From NCBI GenBank assembly GCA_006386115.1, contig VFIW01000041.1, positions 62,001 to 126,000 of the forward strand: a stretch of DNA of 64,000 nt, written 5' to 3'. The position numbers were made by a program, and so were the translations under genes. The DNA is from Globisporangium splendens (lineage: Eukaryota > Oomycota > Peronosporomycetes > Pythiales > Pythiaceae). Below, one piece after another: positions 1 through 10,200 of the stretch; positions within the stretch are counted from its first letter, which is position 1; every line of letters starts with the position of its first letter. The notes beneath the pieces were generated by a model that did no database searches, had not been told where the DNA came from, and saw only the letters and a program-made list of their open reading frames with translations.

Positions 1-377
1 GCGTGGTCGCCAGTGAACACCGGTGGCGTTGGCGGCGGGTTCAACCCCTGTAGTTTGGTGTAGAACTGCCGCGTCGCCTCAGGAACCTGGTCGGCGTGGA
101 AGTGGATCGCACTGGCGTCCAGCGTCTCGGGCGAGCACGTGGTCGCGAGGTTAGCGAGCTCGGAGGACGAGGAAAGGGAGGCATTCAGGCGCTTGGGCGG
201 CGGGTTCTTGCTGCTGCGGCCGGAGCGGAAGTTGCGCCGCAGCAGCTGCTTCACACTCAGCGACGACGTGGTGGCGACGATGGACACGCCCGTGAGCACG
301 CACAGCGCGACGAACAGCAGCAGCAGCGAGCGCAGGAACCACGCGCCACTAGGACGCGCAGCATTCGAGACACTCAT
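1..377 (-). CDS. LicD/fukutin-like type II membrane protein, N-terminal part (runs off window)
   Basis: The reverse strand from the ATG at 377 stays open to the window edge (125 codons). It begins with a short N-terminus, then a hydrophobic signal anchor at about residues 13-37, then a stem region. The last part matches the start of the lumenal domain in the neighbouring LicD-like proteins: a Cys-x-Pro block with 'LDASAI', then 'QFYTKLQ', then a proline-rich stretch ending 'PPVFTG'. The nucleotidyltransferase-fold core and its acidic motif would lie beyond the left edge, so catalytic competence cannot be judged. It shares orientation with the member at 3367-4608. Assignment rests on similarity to local paralogues; the family function (phospho-sugar or phosphocholine transfer in the secretory pathway) is known only for distant relatives. 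Confidence 0.72.
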   Translation of the reverse strand, partial: MSVSNAARPSGAWFLRSLLLLFVALCVLTGVSIVATTSSLSVKQLLRRNFRSGRSSKNPPPKRLNASLSSSSELANLATTCSPETLDASAIHFHADQVPEATRQFYTKLQGLNPPPTPPVFTGDH

Positions 378-577
378 TTTGGAAATTTGGCTGTGGATGT
401 TTGAGGAGGACGTAAACTGTACAAATTCCAAAGCACGATGCCACACAACCAAACAGAGAAAATAGAACATCGGGTTTTCAAACGAATGTGCATCATCAAA
501 AATATGTACTCCGATGTAGATCTTATTAGTGATAACCTTTTATCCTACGAGTCACACAGAGGTTCTTCTTGACCCGA

Positions 578-1753
578 TCACTTCCGCAGCGCAAACCCGA
601 CTCGGCGGCTGCCAGCCGTGCCGTCGCCGTAGTTGAACACGGCGTAATACTTTTCGACAAAGACCTGGCCGAGCCACCAAGTGCTTCCCGTGAACGGCGT
701 GCTGTTGATCGCCCATCGGCAGTTGCTCGATCCGTCTGCAGGCTGCAGCGTGTACTCGTCCTTCGTGAACGTAAAGTGCGTACCGCTGATCACGATCACG
801 ATGGTAGGGCCAGGAGCGTCGCAGCTGATCTCGTAGAGCCTGTCCGCACGAGTCGCGCCAACGAGGCTCGCGAGAGCAGCGACCTCGTCGCTAGGCATGT
901 AGATATGCGGCATCATTGGCTCAATCATCGCGCGGCGATGCTTTGTCATACGCTTCCCAGCGACGAGGACGTCGTCCAGTTTGATGGTCCACGAGTTGAT
1001 GTGGATCACGCTGGCGTACGTGATCGGACCCGAGTAGTGGTCCTTGTTGGCGCCGCCAAACATGATCTCGCTTCCTCCACTGTCTTTCGCCAAGTTGAAC
1101 GCGAACACGGGCTCGTCGAGCACGCCACTGTCGACGAGCGCATGGAACGGCAGCTTGATCCCAGTTGTGGCATCGAACCCGAGTCCAAAGATCCCGTCGT
1201 ACTTTTCAATTGGGTATGACGGGAAGTTGTTGAATTCCGTGACCTCAATGAACGGCTGGTTCGTGAGCTCAAACCCACCGATGCGCATGACGTCCTGGGA
1301 CACGTACCCGCGAAGGAAGAAGGGCATGTCGAACTTCGTGCCGTTCGCTGTGTACGTACTGGATGCGGTGTGGTTGTAGTAGTGGTGCGTGGACGACGCT
1401 TGGAAGTCCGGGACAAGCACGGTTGGGTACACCAGAATAAACTCCATTGTCAGTGTCTGTGCTGGCGTCCCTATCGAGATGTCGCCGACGTAGATTGAAT
1501 AATTCCCCGATATCTCGTAGCGAAGAGGGATAGCCGTTCGGCCGTTCGCTTCTGCTACAGCATTGCCGCTAGCAGCTGCGGCAACGGCGGCGCGCAGGAA
1601 GAATGGCGTCTCATCCGCGGGGAGATTTTCCTGATCGAACACGCTTTCGTGGCGGCTCAGGAACCATGGCGACGTCGGCGACGCGAGCGACTGGTGCACG
1701 ACAACCGCTGCGAGCGACAGCAGCAGCGAGAGCAAGAACGACGGCGCGCGCAT
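578..1753 (-). CDS. Secreted pepsin-fold (A1) protein lacking both catalytic aspartates
   Basis: This is a 391-residue protein from the chosen ATG at 1753. An upstream in-frame ATG at 1843 exists, but only the later one gives a clean signal peptide (residues 1-24, Leu/Ala rich). The fold is recognisable as A1 aspartic protease: 'GDISIGTPAQT' (90-100) precedes the first active-site loop, followed by flap-like and 'GIFGLGF' segments, then 'IMFGG' and a C-terminal 'VGFAL'. The first catalytic loop, normally Phe-Asp-Thr-Gly-Ser, reads 'FILVYPTVLVP' (105-115). The second, normally Asp-Thr-Gly-Thr, reads 'AMIEPMMPHI' (275-284). Asp is Ile in one and Glu in the other, and both Gly residues are lost, so peptidase activity is very unlikely. 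Several N-glycosylation sequons are present. It is divergently paired with a paralogue at 2266-3234. A binding, inhibitor or decoy role is inference. Confidence 0.82.
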   Translation of the reverse strand: MRAPSFLLSLLLSLAAVVVHQSLASPTSPWFLSRHESVFDQENLPADETPFFLRAAVAAAASGNAVAEANGRTAIPLRYEISGNYSIYVGDISIGTPAQTLTMEFILVYPTVLVPDFQASSTHHYYNHTASSTYTANGTKFDMPFFLRGYVSQDVMRIGGFELTNQPFIEVTEFNNFPSYPIEKYDGIFGLGFDATTGIKLPFHALVDSGVLDEPVFAFNLAKDSGGSEIMFGGANKDHYSGPITYASVIHINSWTIKLDDVLVAGKRMTKHRRAMIEPMMPHIYMPSDEVAALASLVGATRADRLYEISCDAPGPTIVIVISGTHFTFTKDEYTLQPADGSSNCRWAINSTPFTGSTWWLGQVFVEKYYAVFNYGDGTAGSRRVGFALRK

Positions 1754-2265
1754 TGGAAAGCAAGAAGGTGTGCGCGTCTGCGGAAAACAACAAATGGGGT
1801 TGCAAGCGAATGAGCGGAGGGCACGAGGAGGTCGATAAAGCAACTGCCATCACTCCTTCACATGCTTCAAGCGGGAATGCATGTCCGCCGAATTGTATCC
1901 AACCATAAAAGGTCCAATTCATACACAGTGGGTGCCGAAACTACTGAGGACCTTTCGAAAAAGTGCAAGAGGAGTTGCCCAGGCAATGGAGTCTCTCGCC
2001 AAAGCAGCTGCATATCATCGGTAGCACCTGGAATGGCCGTGAGCTCATCCTGCATGTTGCACATTTGTCGAGGCTGATCGTCATCTCTGTGTCTCAAACC
2101 AGGCGAATGTTGGTGGCGGTGACGAAACGTACCAAGCAGGCACAGAACAAGGAACGAATGAGGCGGAGGACGCTCCTTTTCGTTCATCGAAAGTGAGCTC
2201 ACCTTTGATTTCAACAGTAACGAAAAAGTTGCCGATTTCCAGCACCACCGGCAAAAGCTCCAAGA
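1754..2265. other. Intergenic region between the divergent pepsin-like genes
   Basis: Presumed shared promoter region of the two pepsin-fold genes. From about 2043 a frame without Met reads into the out-of-frame N-terminal part of the right-hand gene (positions 2259-2307). No signal peptide could be placed for that gene. Confidence 0.4.
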
Positions 2266-3234
2266 TTGCGCTCCGTTATGAGCCCAATGTCGTCGCCTCG
2301 GGCTCTCGGGGGCTACTACGGAGATATCTCCTTGGGAATACCACCACAGACGTTCACGGTGCAGTTTGAAGCAAACTGCTACGGCTCTGCCTGGGTCGCC
2401 AACTTTCCAAGCGGATCAAAACACAGGTTTTACAACCATTCCAAGTCGAGTTCTTACGTCGCAAATGGCACAACCTTTGGCGATCCAGAGAGCTTTGCAT
2501 CGGGCTTTTACTCCAAGGACACGATGCAATTTGGGGATTTCACAATCCACCATCAGCTTTTCGCCGAAGTGAACAATGCCGTCAATTACCCGGAGCATCC
2601 ACGGACAGCACTGGACGGGATTGTCAGTCTTCGGCGCGATACTACCCCAGTTGATCCAATCATGTCGATGACACTATTCCGGCGTCTTGTGGAGAGCAGG
2701 GTTCTTGAGAAACCCGTTTTCACGTTCTGCTATGTGAAGGGCGTCGTCAGAGAACTAACGATCGGTGGTTTCGATGAACGCCACTACACGGACAGGACCA
2801 CGTATGTGCCGCTGGTGGTCTCCTTCGACTGGCGTATCCCACTCGACGCGATCAGTGTAAATGGAAATCGCGTGACAATGGCCAACATTGCATGGATCAC
2901 TACCGCGCTGCCTGTGATCCAGTGGCCCCCAAAAGAAGTTGAAGCGCTAGCCAAGATCGTTGGGGCCAAGTTCGACAACAAGTACGAGATTGAATGTTCC
3001 TCGAGCGGTCCTGAGATCGTCATCGGAGGCACAAAATTCGCACTCAACAAGGACGACTACGCCCTGCGCACGAAAGGATCGACCACGTGCCACTGGGCGA
3101 TCAACTCGATGACTGAGCAAACCGACGAGCGGATCCTTGGTATTCCGTTTATTGAGAAGTTCTACACGATCTTTGACTGGGGAACTGGAACCGAGGGTAC
3201 TGACGGGCGTATTGGCATTGCGCTTCGGGCGTAA
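2266..3234 (+). CDS. Pepsin-fold paralogue, both catalytic Asp lost, frameshifted near its N-terminus
   Basis: The open frame is 322 codons but begins at a TTG, not an ATG. The segment homologous to the neighbour's 'PLRYE' region lies just upstream at 2259-2307 in another frame. The two frames would join if one G were absent from the G5 run at 2308-2312. Downstream the A1 fold is clear: 'YYGDISLGIPPQTF' (17-30 of the frame), 'LTIGGF', and a C-terminal 'GIALRA'. The first catalytic loop reads 'FEANCYGSAW' (Asp to Glu, Thr-Gly to Ala-Asn); the second reads 'AWITTALPVI' (Asp to Thr, Gly to Ala). It is therefore a second non-catalytic pepsin-like protein, about 320 residues after the break. It may be a pseudogene or a sequencing error at the G run. 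The signal peptide was not found. It converges on the LicD gene at 3367. Confidence 0.7.
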   Translation: MRSVMSPMSSPRALGGYYGDISLGIPPQTFTVQFEANCYGSAWVANFPSGSKHRFYNHSKSSSYVANGTTFGDPESFASGFYSKDTMQFGDFTIHHQLFAEVNNAVNYPEHPRTALDGIVSLRRDTTPVDPIMSMTLFRRLVESRVLEKPVFTFCYVKGVVRELTIGGFDERHYTDRTTYVPLVVSFDWRIPLDAISVNGNRVTMANIAWITTALPVIQWPPKEVEALAKIVGAKFDNKYEIECSSSGPEIVIGGTKFALNKDDYALRTKGSTTCHWAINSMTEQTDERILGIPFIEKFYTIFDWGTGTEGTDGRIGIALRA

Positions 3235-3366
3235 GCTGAGTTGACTAGTCAGCATCTTGCTAATAAAACACTGATAGCGTTGTTAGCTGGCAGGAGTAGC
3301 GCGGAAAATACAGCGCGGTGTAAGTTGACCCCCTCCCCTCTCTCCAATACACACGTTTACCCTCGT

Positions 3367-4608
3367 TCATCTTGGTATGGGCATCATGTACTCGTCTCCG
3401 TACTCTCGTCGTAGAAACTCCTTGACGTCTCGCACCGTGTCGAACTCGCGTCCGTTGATTTGCACCTGCGAGTATGGCACGACTTTCGCATCGGAGACCA
3501 GTCGGTCGTTGCGGATCTCGTCAATTAACCAATAAACTTCGGAGCCGAACGAGTCGGGCTCCATCAGGTACAAATCCACGTACGGAACCGCGTAGGTCAA
3601 GTTGATGAGCGGGAGCTTCGGATTGTACAGCTGCGACGCCAGCGGGTGCGTGGGCGACACACATACACGCCAGAGCGTACTGTAGAACATGTGATACCCT
3701 TTCGCCCACAGCGCCATCTTGAGGTCGTAGAGATCACGGGCTGACGTTTGGTCCTGCTGGTACCCGATGTCAGCGTCTTCTGTATAGGGGATGATCGATT
3801 CACTGCGGACGGCGCCAAGCAATGTGCCATAGAGAACTGTGGGTTTTCTGCCAAGCGTTCGGAGCTCTTCGTACACGTCAATCAGCAGCATGTGCAGCAC
3901 ACTCGCATAGCAGATCGAGTCGAGCCACTCGGTGTCATCATCACCGTGCAACAAATCCATGCGGTCTGCTTCGCTGCAGTGCGGCTCGTCCTTGCGCCCA
4001 GAGATCGGCAAACAGTAGTCCCAGACTTTCGTGATCCCCCACTCTTCGTAGCACAGCACACTATGCTGATCCGTGAAGATCGGTGGTGGAACGGGTCTGT
4101 CCTTTCGCGCCTTCAAAAGCGAGTAGAAGCTGCCGTCTTGTGGTTCGTGGTACGTGATCGCATCCACAGCGAGCGTCTTTGGAGCGCAAACAGGTGTGTG
4201 CGGGTCGTAATCAGGCTGCGTTGCGGCTACTTCGCGCACGTACTGCTCTAGGAATGGCGAAGTATCAATTCGTTCGAGGACAGGGAGCTTGCTTGCATCT
4301 GCTTCCATATTCGATCTCCGTTGCGGCACCTTCCAATTGGCGCTCACAAAGAGCACCACGAGCAACGCGAAGCACGCAAGAACGAGCTTGACAAACCACT
4401 GACTTCGAGGCGCGGACAACTGTCGCGGCAGACCAACCGCCTTCTTCTTCTTGCTCCGATCGCTTGCACGCGCAGCCGCAACGCCACCAGACGAGCGAGA
4501 TGAAGACGGTGATGACGCGTAGCGAGACTTGGTGCCGCTGCTGCTGCTCGTAAGCCGTTGCGCTTCGAGCGCGTCGATCGCGTCCGCGTTCCTATCCTCT
4601 CGCCACAT
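3367..4608 (-). CDS. LicD/fukutin-like type II membrane protein
   Basis: This is a 413-residue protein. It has a Ser/Arg/Lys-rich cytosolic N-terminus (1-70) and a single signal anchor at 71-92. A conserved lumenal domain follows: Cys141 with 'KTLAVDAI', 'PPPIFT', 'YCLPISGRKD' (198-207), 'CYASVLHMLL', then the LicD core 'LYGTLLGAVRSESIIP' with the acidic metal-site motif 'TEDADIGY' (276-283) and 'PYVDLY' (342-347). Both acidic motifs are intact, so it is predicted active. LicD-family enzymes (LicD, fukutin, FKRP) transfer phosphocholine or ribitol-phosphate from CDP donors in the secretory pathway; the substrate here is unknown. It is divergently transcribed from the paralogue at 4797, with only 188 bp between starts, so the two may share a promoter. 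Confidence 0.85.
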   Translation of the reverse strand: MWREDRNADAIDALEAQRLTSSSSGTKSRYASSPSSSRSSGGVAAARASDRSKKKKAVGLPRQLSAPRSQWFVKLVLACFALLVVLFVSANWKVPQRRSNMEADASKLPVLERIDTSPFLEQYVREVAATQPDYDPHTPVCAPKTLAVDAITYHEPQDGSFYSLLKARKDRPVPPPIFTDQHSVLCYEEWGITKVWDYCLPISGRKDEPHCSEADRMDLLHGDDDTEWLDSICYASVLHMLLIDVYEELRTLGRKPTVLYGTLLGAVRSESIIPYTEDADIGYQQDQTSARDLYDLKMALWAKGYHMFYSTLWRVCVSPTHPLASQLYNPKLPLINLTYAVPYVDLYLMEPDSFGSEVYWLIDEIRNDRLVSDAKVVPYSQVQINGREFDTVRDVKEFLRREYGDEYMMPIPR

Positions 4609-4796
4609 TCCTGAGGCTGTCGTGAATACTGTAATGGCGGAAAGAGAGTAACTGTTGCGAATGCCGAGTGTTTATCACAGAGTGAGGGTCAACATCGTGT
4701 TTTGAAATGTGATATCATTTTGTATCCTCCTGTTTTTGCCCAATCATGTGCGTAGATCTCCAAATAAATCACACTGTCCTCAGACGAGAGACGACG

Positions 4797-5897
4797 ATGG
4801 CGAAGCTCCTGCCGGCATACGACGAGCGCAACTGGAGACGCCAGCGTGCTGCCGCACATGCACCACGGGACGAGCAGAAGACTGCGCGGAGAGCGCCGCT
4901 GCTGCTGTGGAGGCTGCTGCTTGTGGTGATCGCGCTTCAAGTGGTGGTGTGGAGCTCTCAGACAGTTGCGCTGTGGAAGGACTATGCCATGCCGTCTCCA
5001 AAGCGCCTCCAGATACCTCAACACCAGCAGCAGGCGAAACTGCGGCGTTCGAATGGCGAATATGCTGGCGGAAGCACGTTCTGCTTCCCTGACACGCTGG
5101 ACGCGCGCGCGATCGCGTACAACAAGCAGTCGAGTGCTGCGAACCGCTTGTTCTACACAACGCTGCAAAGCCTCGATCCACCGTTCCCACCACCCGTTTT
5201 CGAAAACACGCATCGGTTCCTATGCCAAGAAGAGACCGGGAAGCAGCAAGAGTGGACGTATTGCCTACCGATCAAGGCCAAGAAAGGCGGTGGCGAGGAT
5301 CTGCGTTGCAATAACGCGGATCGCAACGACCTCTTCAAGAGGTCAACCGATCAGCAGCCGATTTGCTACGCGAGTGTGCTGCACATGATCCTCAATGATG
5401 TATACGAAGAACTTCGCATGCTGGACGCAAAACCTGCGCTGCTCTATGGCACGTTGCTTGGCGCGGTCCGCAGTGAATCGATCATCCCGCACACCGAAGA
5501 CGCTGACATTGGGTACCAACTCTCCAGCAGCAATGTGATCGAGCGACTGAAGCAAGCGCTGTGGCGGAAAGGATACCACGTGTTCCACCACGAGATCCCG
5601 CGCGTGTGCATCGCGCCAACGCACCCGCTCGCATCCAAGTTATACGATCGCACAACCAATCTGGTGATGAAGAACACTGTACCGTATGTGGATCTGTACA
5701 AGATGAAGAGGCAGCTGTTCGGCTTTGGTGCGTACTGGGACATCGAATATGCGCGTCGCGGATGGGAAGTACCAAATGACGAGTTTCAGCCGTACGCTCA
5801 AGTGCATTTGCTTGGCCAAGTGTTCGACACGGTCGCGGACCCTATTCAGTACTTGACTATGGAATACGGTGCGGATTTCAGGACCCCGCTGCTATGA
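4797..5897 (+). CDS. LicD/fukutin-like type II membrane protein
   Basis: This is a 366-residue protein. The ATG at 4797 was chosen over an upstream in-frame ATG at 4746 because it sits in a better context and directly precedes the basic N-terminus. The signal anchor lies at about 33-56. The lumenal domain has Cys96, 'PPPVFE' (131-136), 'YCLPIK' (155-160), 'CYASVLHMIL', the core 'LYGTLLGAVRSESIIP', 'TEDADIGY' (233-240) and 'PYVDLY' (296-301). All acidic residues expected of the LicD fold are present. It is closest in sequence to the divergent neighbour at 3367-4608, which suggests a local inverted duplication. Likely Golgi/ER glycan or phospho-sugar transferase; donor and acceptor unknown. Confidence 0.85.
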   Translation: MAKLLPAYDERNWRRQRAAAHAPRDEQKTARRAPLLLWRLLLVVIALQVVVWSSQTVALWKDYAMPSPKRLQIPQHQQQAKLRRSNGEYAGGSTFCFPDTLDARAIAYNKQSSAANRLFYTTLQSLDPPFPPPVFENTHRFLCQEETGKQQEWTYCLPIKAKKGGGEDLRCNNADRNDLFKRSTDQQPICYASVLHMILNDVYEELRMLDAKPALLYGTLLGAVRSESIIPHTEDADIGYQLSSSNVIERLKQALWRKGYHVFHHEIPRVCIAPTHPLASKLYDRTTNLVMKNTVPYVDLYKMKRQLFGFGAYWDIEYARRGWEVPNDEFQPYAQVHLLGQVFDTVADPIQYLTMEYGADFRTPLL

Positions 5898-6325
5898 CGA
5901 TCGCATCACGCGCTTGCCTTGATGGAAAGCTATAACCGATCAAGTTGAAAGAATGTGGTGAGATGTCAACGGCATGGTAATACAAAGTTGCAGTTAATTG
6001 GACGCATTCGAGTTCGACATGCTGTGCAATGTGGTTCGTCTGCTGTCCAGTGGATACTACGCGAGCTGCCTCGTCAGCAGAGTGTTGCCGCTTGCTGTGC
6101 ATGCCGAAAGTGTTGGTGGTGAGAACTCAAGGGCTCATCTTGCACTGACTATGGTCAAACGGGAGAACGAGTGCGCGATAGGGAGTTGCGAGTGATGGTC
6201 AGTTGACCATTGGCCAGCATGAGTGTTGGTCATTGATGCATTTTGCAACCAGGTACCGCGACCAATTGGGTTGTCCGAGCGGCTCAATCCAGTCACTCAC
6301 TTTTCATTTTCTCTAGAGACACACG
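5898..6325. other. Intergenic, no gene seen
   Basis: Short spacer between the LicD gene and the PH-domain gene. Around 6293-6316 a pyrimidine-rich 'TCATTTTC' stretch lies just before the PH-domain start and loosely resembles an oomycete initiator element. Nothing else stands out. Confidence 0.3.
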
Positions 6326-6919
6326 ATGGACACCGCGATGATGAAGCCGTTCTGCAATGCCGTACCACTCACCCCGACGTGCTCTTCGTTGCGCGCAACG
6401 ACTCTGTCGTCGTCGCCGAGCTTTTTGTCCGAGTCGGGAGCTACCAACGTGAACAAGCTCGAAGACTGGGTGTACTGGCAGCGCGACGGCAACAAGAACC
6501 CGCGGTGCTGGACAAAAGTGTACGCTGCGATGCGCAACGAGTTTTTGTGGCTCTACCAGCGCGAGGAATCAGCGCCAAAGAGTGTGTTGCTTCAGCTCGC
6601 CGTCATGAGCGTCGAGGTATCGGGGGACCGCCAACTGCGCATTGTGGACCCAAATGGCGAAGACATTGATCTCTGGATGCTGAGCGTCGACGCGTTTGAG
6701 GCTTGGAAAGAGCATTTACAGCAAGCGGCCATCTTAACAGACGAGTTCTTCCGCAACTCGTGCATTGACGCCAAAGATCTGCCGAGCGAGAGCTTCTACC
6801 GCGGCACGCTGGTCGCATACCGCCAGCTTACCAAGCGCACTCGCTGCAAAGCAGCGATGGCAAAGCTCGCGCGTCGATGGAAAGCGTATATGAAGTGCTC
6901 GGGTCACAGCATGGCATGA
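6326..6919 (+). CDS. PH-domain protein
   Basis: This is a 197-residue single-exon protein. Residues about 45-135 read as a pleckstrin-homology domain: 'WVYWQRDG' then 'RCWTKVYAAM' (beta strands 1-2), 'FLWLYQ', a strand with 'LRIVDPNG', and a C-terminal amphipathic helix 'AFEAWKEHLQQA' with the typical Trp. A Ser/Thr-rich N-terminus precedes it, and a basic, helical C-terminal tail of about 60 residues ('LTKRTRCKAAMAKLARRW') follows. PH domains usually bind phosphoinositides or proteins at membranes. There is no catalytic domain. Oomycetes encode many small stand-alone PH proteins; the specific role is unknown. Confidence 0.72.
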   Translation: MDTAMMKPFCNAVPLTPTCSSLRATTLSSSPSFLSESGATNVNKLEDWVYWQRDGNKNPRCWTKVYAAMRNEFLWLYQREESAPKSVLLQLAVMSVEVSGDRQLRIVDPNGEDIDLWMLSVDAFEAWKEHLQQAAILTDEFFRNSCIDAKDLPSESFYRGTLVAYRQLTKRTRCKAAMAKLARRWKAYMKCSGHSMA

Positions 6920-7248
6920 ACCAAGTAGAGGGAAGTAGGTGCAAGTGTTTCTTTGTCTTGAGAGCACTGGATTAGACAAGTTAGGATATTTATTACAGTA
7001 CAATTTTGGTTGACTGTGACACCATACCAATGACCCATGTCATTAGTACGATTGATGCCAACAGAGATGGTGCACAAGCTTCCTGCATGCGCAGCATTGA
7101 ATGAGATAACCAAAGTGTAAAAATTCACCCTTTTAATAGTAGAAAGCGTCTATAAGAGCCATGCACCAAAGCGAATGACCAATCACTTTGTCGTCGTCTA
7201 TCATCAAGTCCACACACAAAATTCACCGATTCTATAAACTCTATAAAT
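6920..7248. other. Intergenic, no gene seen
   Basis: Convergent spacer between the PH-domain gene and the 3' end of the eEF3 gene. AT-rich, with no credible reading frame or repeat. Confidence 0.3.
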
Positions 7249-10200
7249 CTACAGCCACTTCCACTCAGGACTGTCGCGCGTGATACCGTCCACGAACTCG
7301 TCAAAGGACTTGCCTGCGGCCTTGGCCAACTTGACCAGCTTGCGGATCTCCTGCTTGCTCAGCGGACGCAGCGACTTGGGGTTCGTCAGCTTCGTGCGCT
7401 TCATGCTGTCGTTCGTGTTGCCCTTGCCCTTCTCTTCCTCCTCGGGCTCTTCCTCCAAGATCTTGCGGCCGCCACCAGCGCGGTACTCGGTCTCCTGAGC
7501 CTCACCAATGACGCGCACGCGACCCGACTCGACGAGCCACTTCTCGGTACACAGCGAGTTGTAGAACTCTTCACTGTGAGAAATCATGATCACACCACCG
7601 GCAAACTCGCGAATGCCGTCGGCCAACGCGCCTAGAGCCGCGCGATCCAGATAGTTCGTTGGCTCATCGAGCACCAGCAAGTGCGGACGGTTCCACATCG
7701 CGGCAGCGATGACGAGCTTGACCTTCTGGCCGCCCGAGAGACCGCGGATCTTGCCGTGAGTGCCAAACTCCGCCGCGAGGTTGAAGTCGTCCAAGTGACG
7801 CTGGATTTCGCGGGTCGTGAGCGGTCGAAGGTCGAGACCACCGGCCAACGTAGCCTGACGCGTATCTTCGGCTTCAGCCAACTTGCCGAGACCCATTTCC
7901 TGCAATTGCTCCAGCGTGTACAGCTTGTTGTGCTTCTCGCTCATGCCGACGAGCTTGGCTTCGTACACGAGCGTACCGCGCTTGCCCTTGGTACGCGACA
8001 CGATCTTCTCGATCTGGCCCTGACGCGTGCCCGCGAGCTTCTTCTCCTCCTCGGTCTGCTTCAGGTTGACACGGGACGCGAGTTCACGATCGATACCGTT
8101 TTCACCACCAAAACGCCACTGGAAGTACTCGACAGGCGAGCTGTCCAAGTGCTGCTCAACGTGATGGAACGAGTGCTGCGCGACGTACGCGACACGCACG
8201 TTGTGGTGCTTCCACATCTCGCCCGAGTCCGGCGCCGTCTCCTGCACGAGCATCTTGATCAGCGTCGACTTGCCCGCACCGTTGGCACCGATCACGGCCA
8301 CACGCGACGCGAGACACAGCTTGATCGACACATCGACCAGCTGCGGCTTGGACGCGCCTGGATACGTGTACGTGCAGTGGTCCATCGTCAAAATGCGGCG
8401 CGTCGTCGAGTTGATGCCTTCAAGACGACCAGGTTGCGGCAAGTGGAACACGGTGTCCGACGACTTGAGCTCGTAGTAGTGCTTGGCCTCAGGGTGCAAC
8501 TCGACGAAGTGGGAGAGCGTGCCTGGGTACAGCACCAACTGCTTCGACTCGTAGTGGAGCACATCGGTACAGACGTTGTCAAGGAAGCCCGTGTCGTGGG
8601 ACACGAGCAGCACCGTCATGTTGTCCAACGAGTTCAGGTAGTCGACCAGCCACGCCACGGCGTGCACGTCCAAGTGGTTCGTAGGTTCATCGAGCAACAG
8701 CACGTCGGCGTTGTACAGCATCGCACGCGCGATCGCCAGCTTCATGCGCCAACCGCCCGAGAGCGCGTCGATCTCACCATCGAGCATCTTTTGCGTGAAC
8801 CCAATGTCCGTCAGCGTCTTCAACACAGTCTCGCGCGTTTGATGCGCCAATTCCGGCGCGGCGCACATGGAATCCAGCAGACTGCCCTTGCTCTCCACAA
8901 TGTCCTCGTGCTGCACGTACACTGTGCGCAAGCTCTCAGGGAGTCCATCAATCGCACCCGTCGAGATGTTGCGCATGAGTGTCGTCTTGCCCACACCATT
9001 CTTGCCCACGAGACCGTACCGGTGGCCACGGGTCAGACACAAACGCGCATTACGCAAGAGGATCTTGCCGCCGTACGCTAGCGAAAAGTCCACGTCACAC
9101 ACATCGTTCGGGTCGGTAGACTTGACACGTTCGCCGCCAAGACCGCCACCCGCAGCACGCAACGCGGCGCACACGCGGTCAGCGTCTTCGTCATGCATGT
9201 GTGGCTGCAAGTAAGGCAGCACGAAGCCGCGCCACTCGGAACCGCGGTTCTGCACAGCGAGCTCAGTGCACACGTCCGAGACGTAGTCGAGCGTAAAGTC
9301 GTCGAGACCAGGGTGGCTCTCGCGGTCGAGCGCGTTCACAAATCCCTGAATGATGTCGCTCTGCAGCTTCTTGCGGATCTCCTTCGGGTCTTCGTCGATG
9401 TTCAACTCGCCACCGGCCGCGTGCACAAGATGCGCGCGTGCGTCCTTGGCCGCCTGCACCACTTCCGGATCCGTCAAACGCTCAATCGCGGTCTCCAATT
9501 GCGGCAGCAGCAGCGGCACGAACTCCAGCACGTCTGACGGGTTCACGACGAGACGGCACATGCTGTCGATGATGCACGACGCCTTGCGCTTGAGTCCCGA
9601 GCTGTGGATGCTCGTATCGCGCAGCGCCTTGTGCAAAAGCGGCGCGATCAGCGACAGCGTTGGCGCGTCCACGTTCGACACGAACGTTGTCGCCATCAAG
9701 CTGTCGATCGCCTTGAGCGTGTTCTCTGGGTGCGCAAGCACGTCCACGATCACGGGCACAAGTGGCACGACATCGTCGTTGTCGATCTTCGCGCAAACAG
9801 CGTTCAGTGTCGACAGCGCGGCTTCTTGCACTTGCTTCTTCGTGTCCCACACACATTCCGAAACAACAGGCATGATCTCTGGCAGGCACGTGGACACTTC
9901 ATGCGGCGCCGTGGCACTGAACGTCTTGAGCAGGTTGAGCGTCGCCACTTTGCTTTGCCATTGGCGCAACTCTAGCGCCAGGTAGATCTGTGACAACAGC
10001 GTGCGCGTCGCGAGTGGGTTCACGACCTTGATGATCGCATCCACCATGGCGACCGCCGCGTCCTTGACCGTGTTCTCCGAGTCCGAGTGGCGCTGCATGA
10101 TCGGCACGAGCAGGTCCACGACAATAGGCTCGAGCACGCACGAGATCGCGTCGCACTTGCACATGGCTGCGAGCGTCAGCAGCGCGCCTTCACGAGCAGC

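Noticed and set aside
7681..9081. 466-codon plus-strand open frame
   Set aside because: Entirely antisense to eEF3; composition is the mirror of GC-rich codons and shows no domain.
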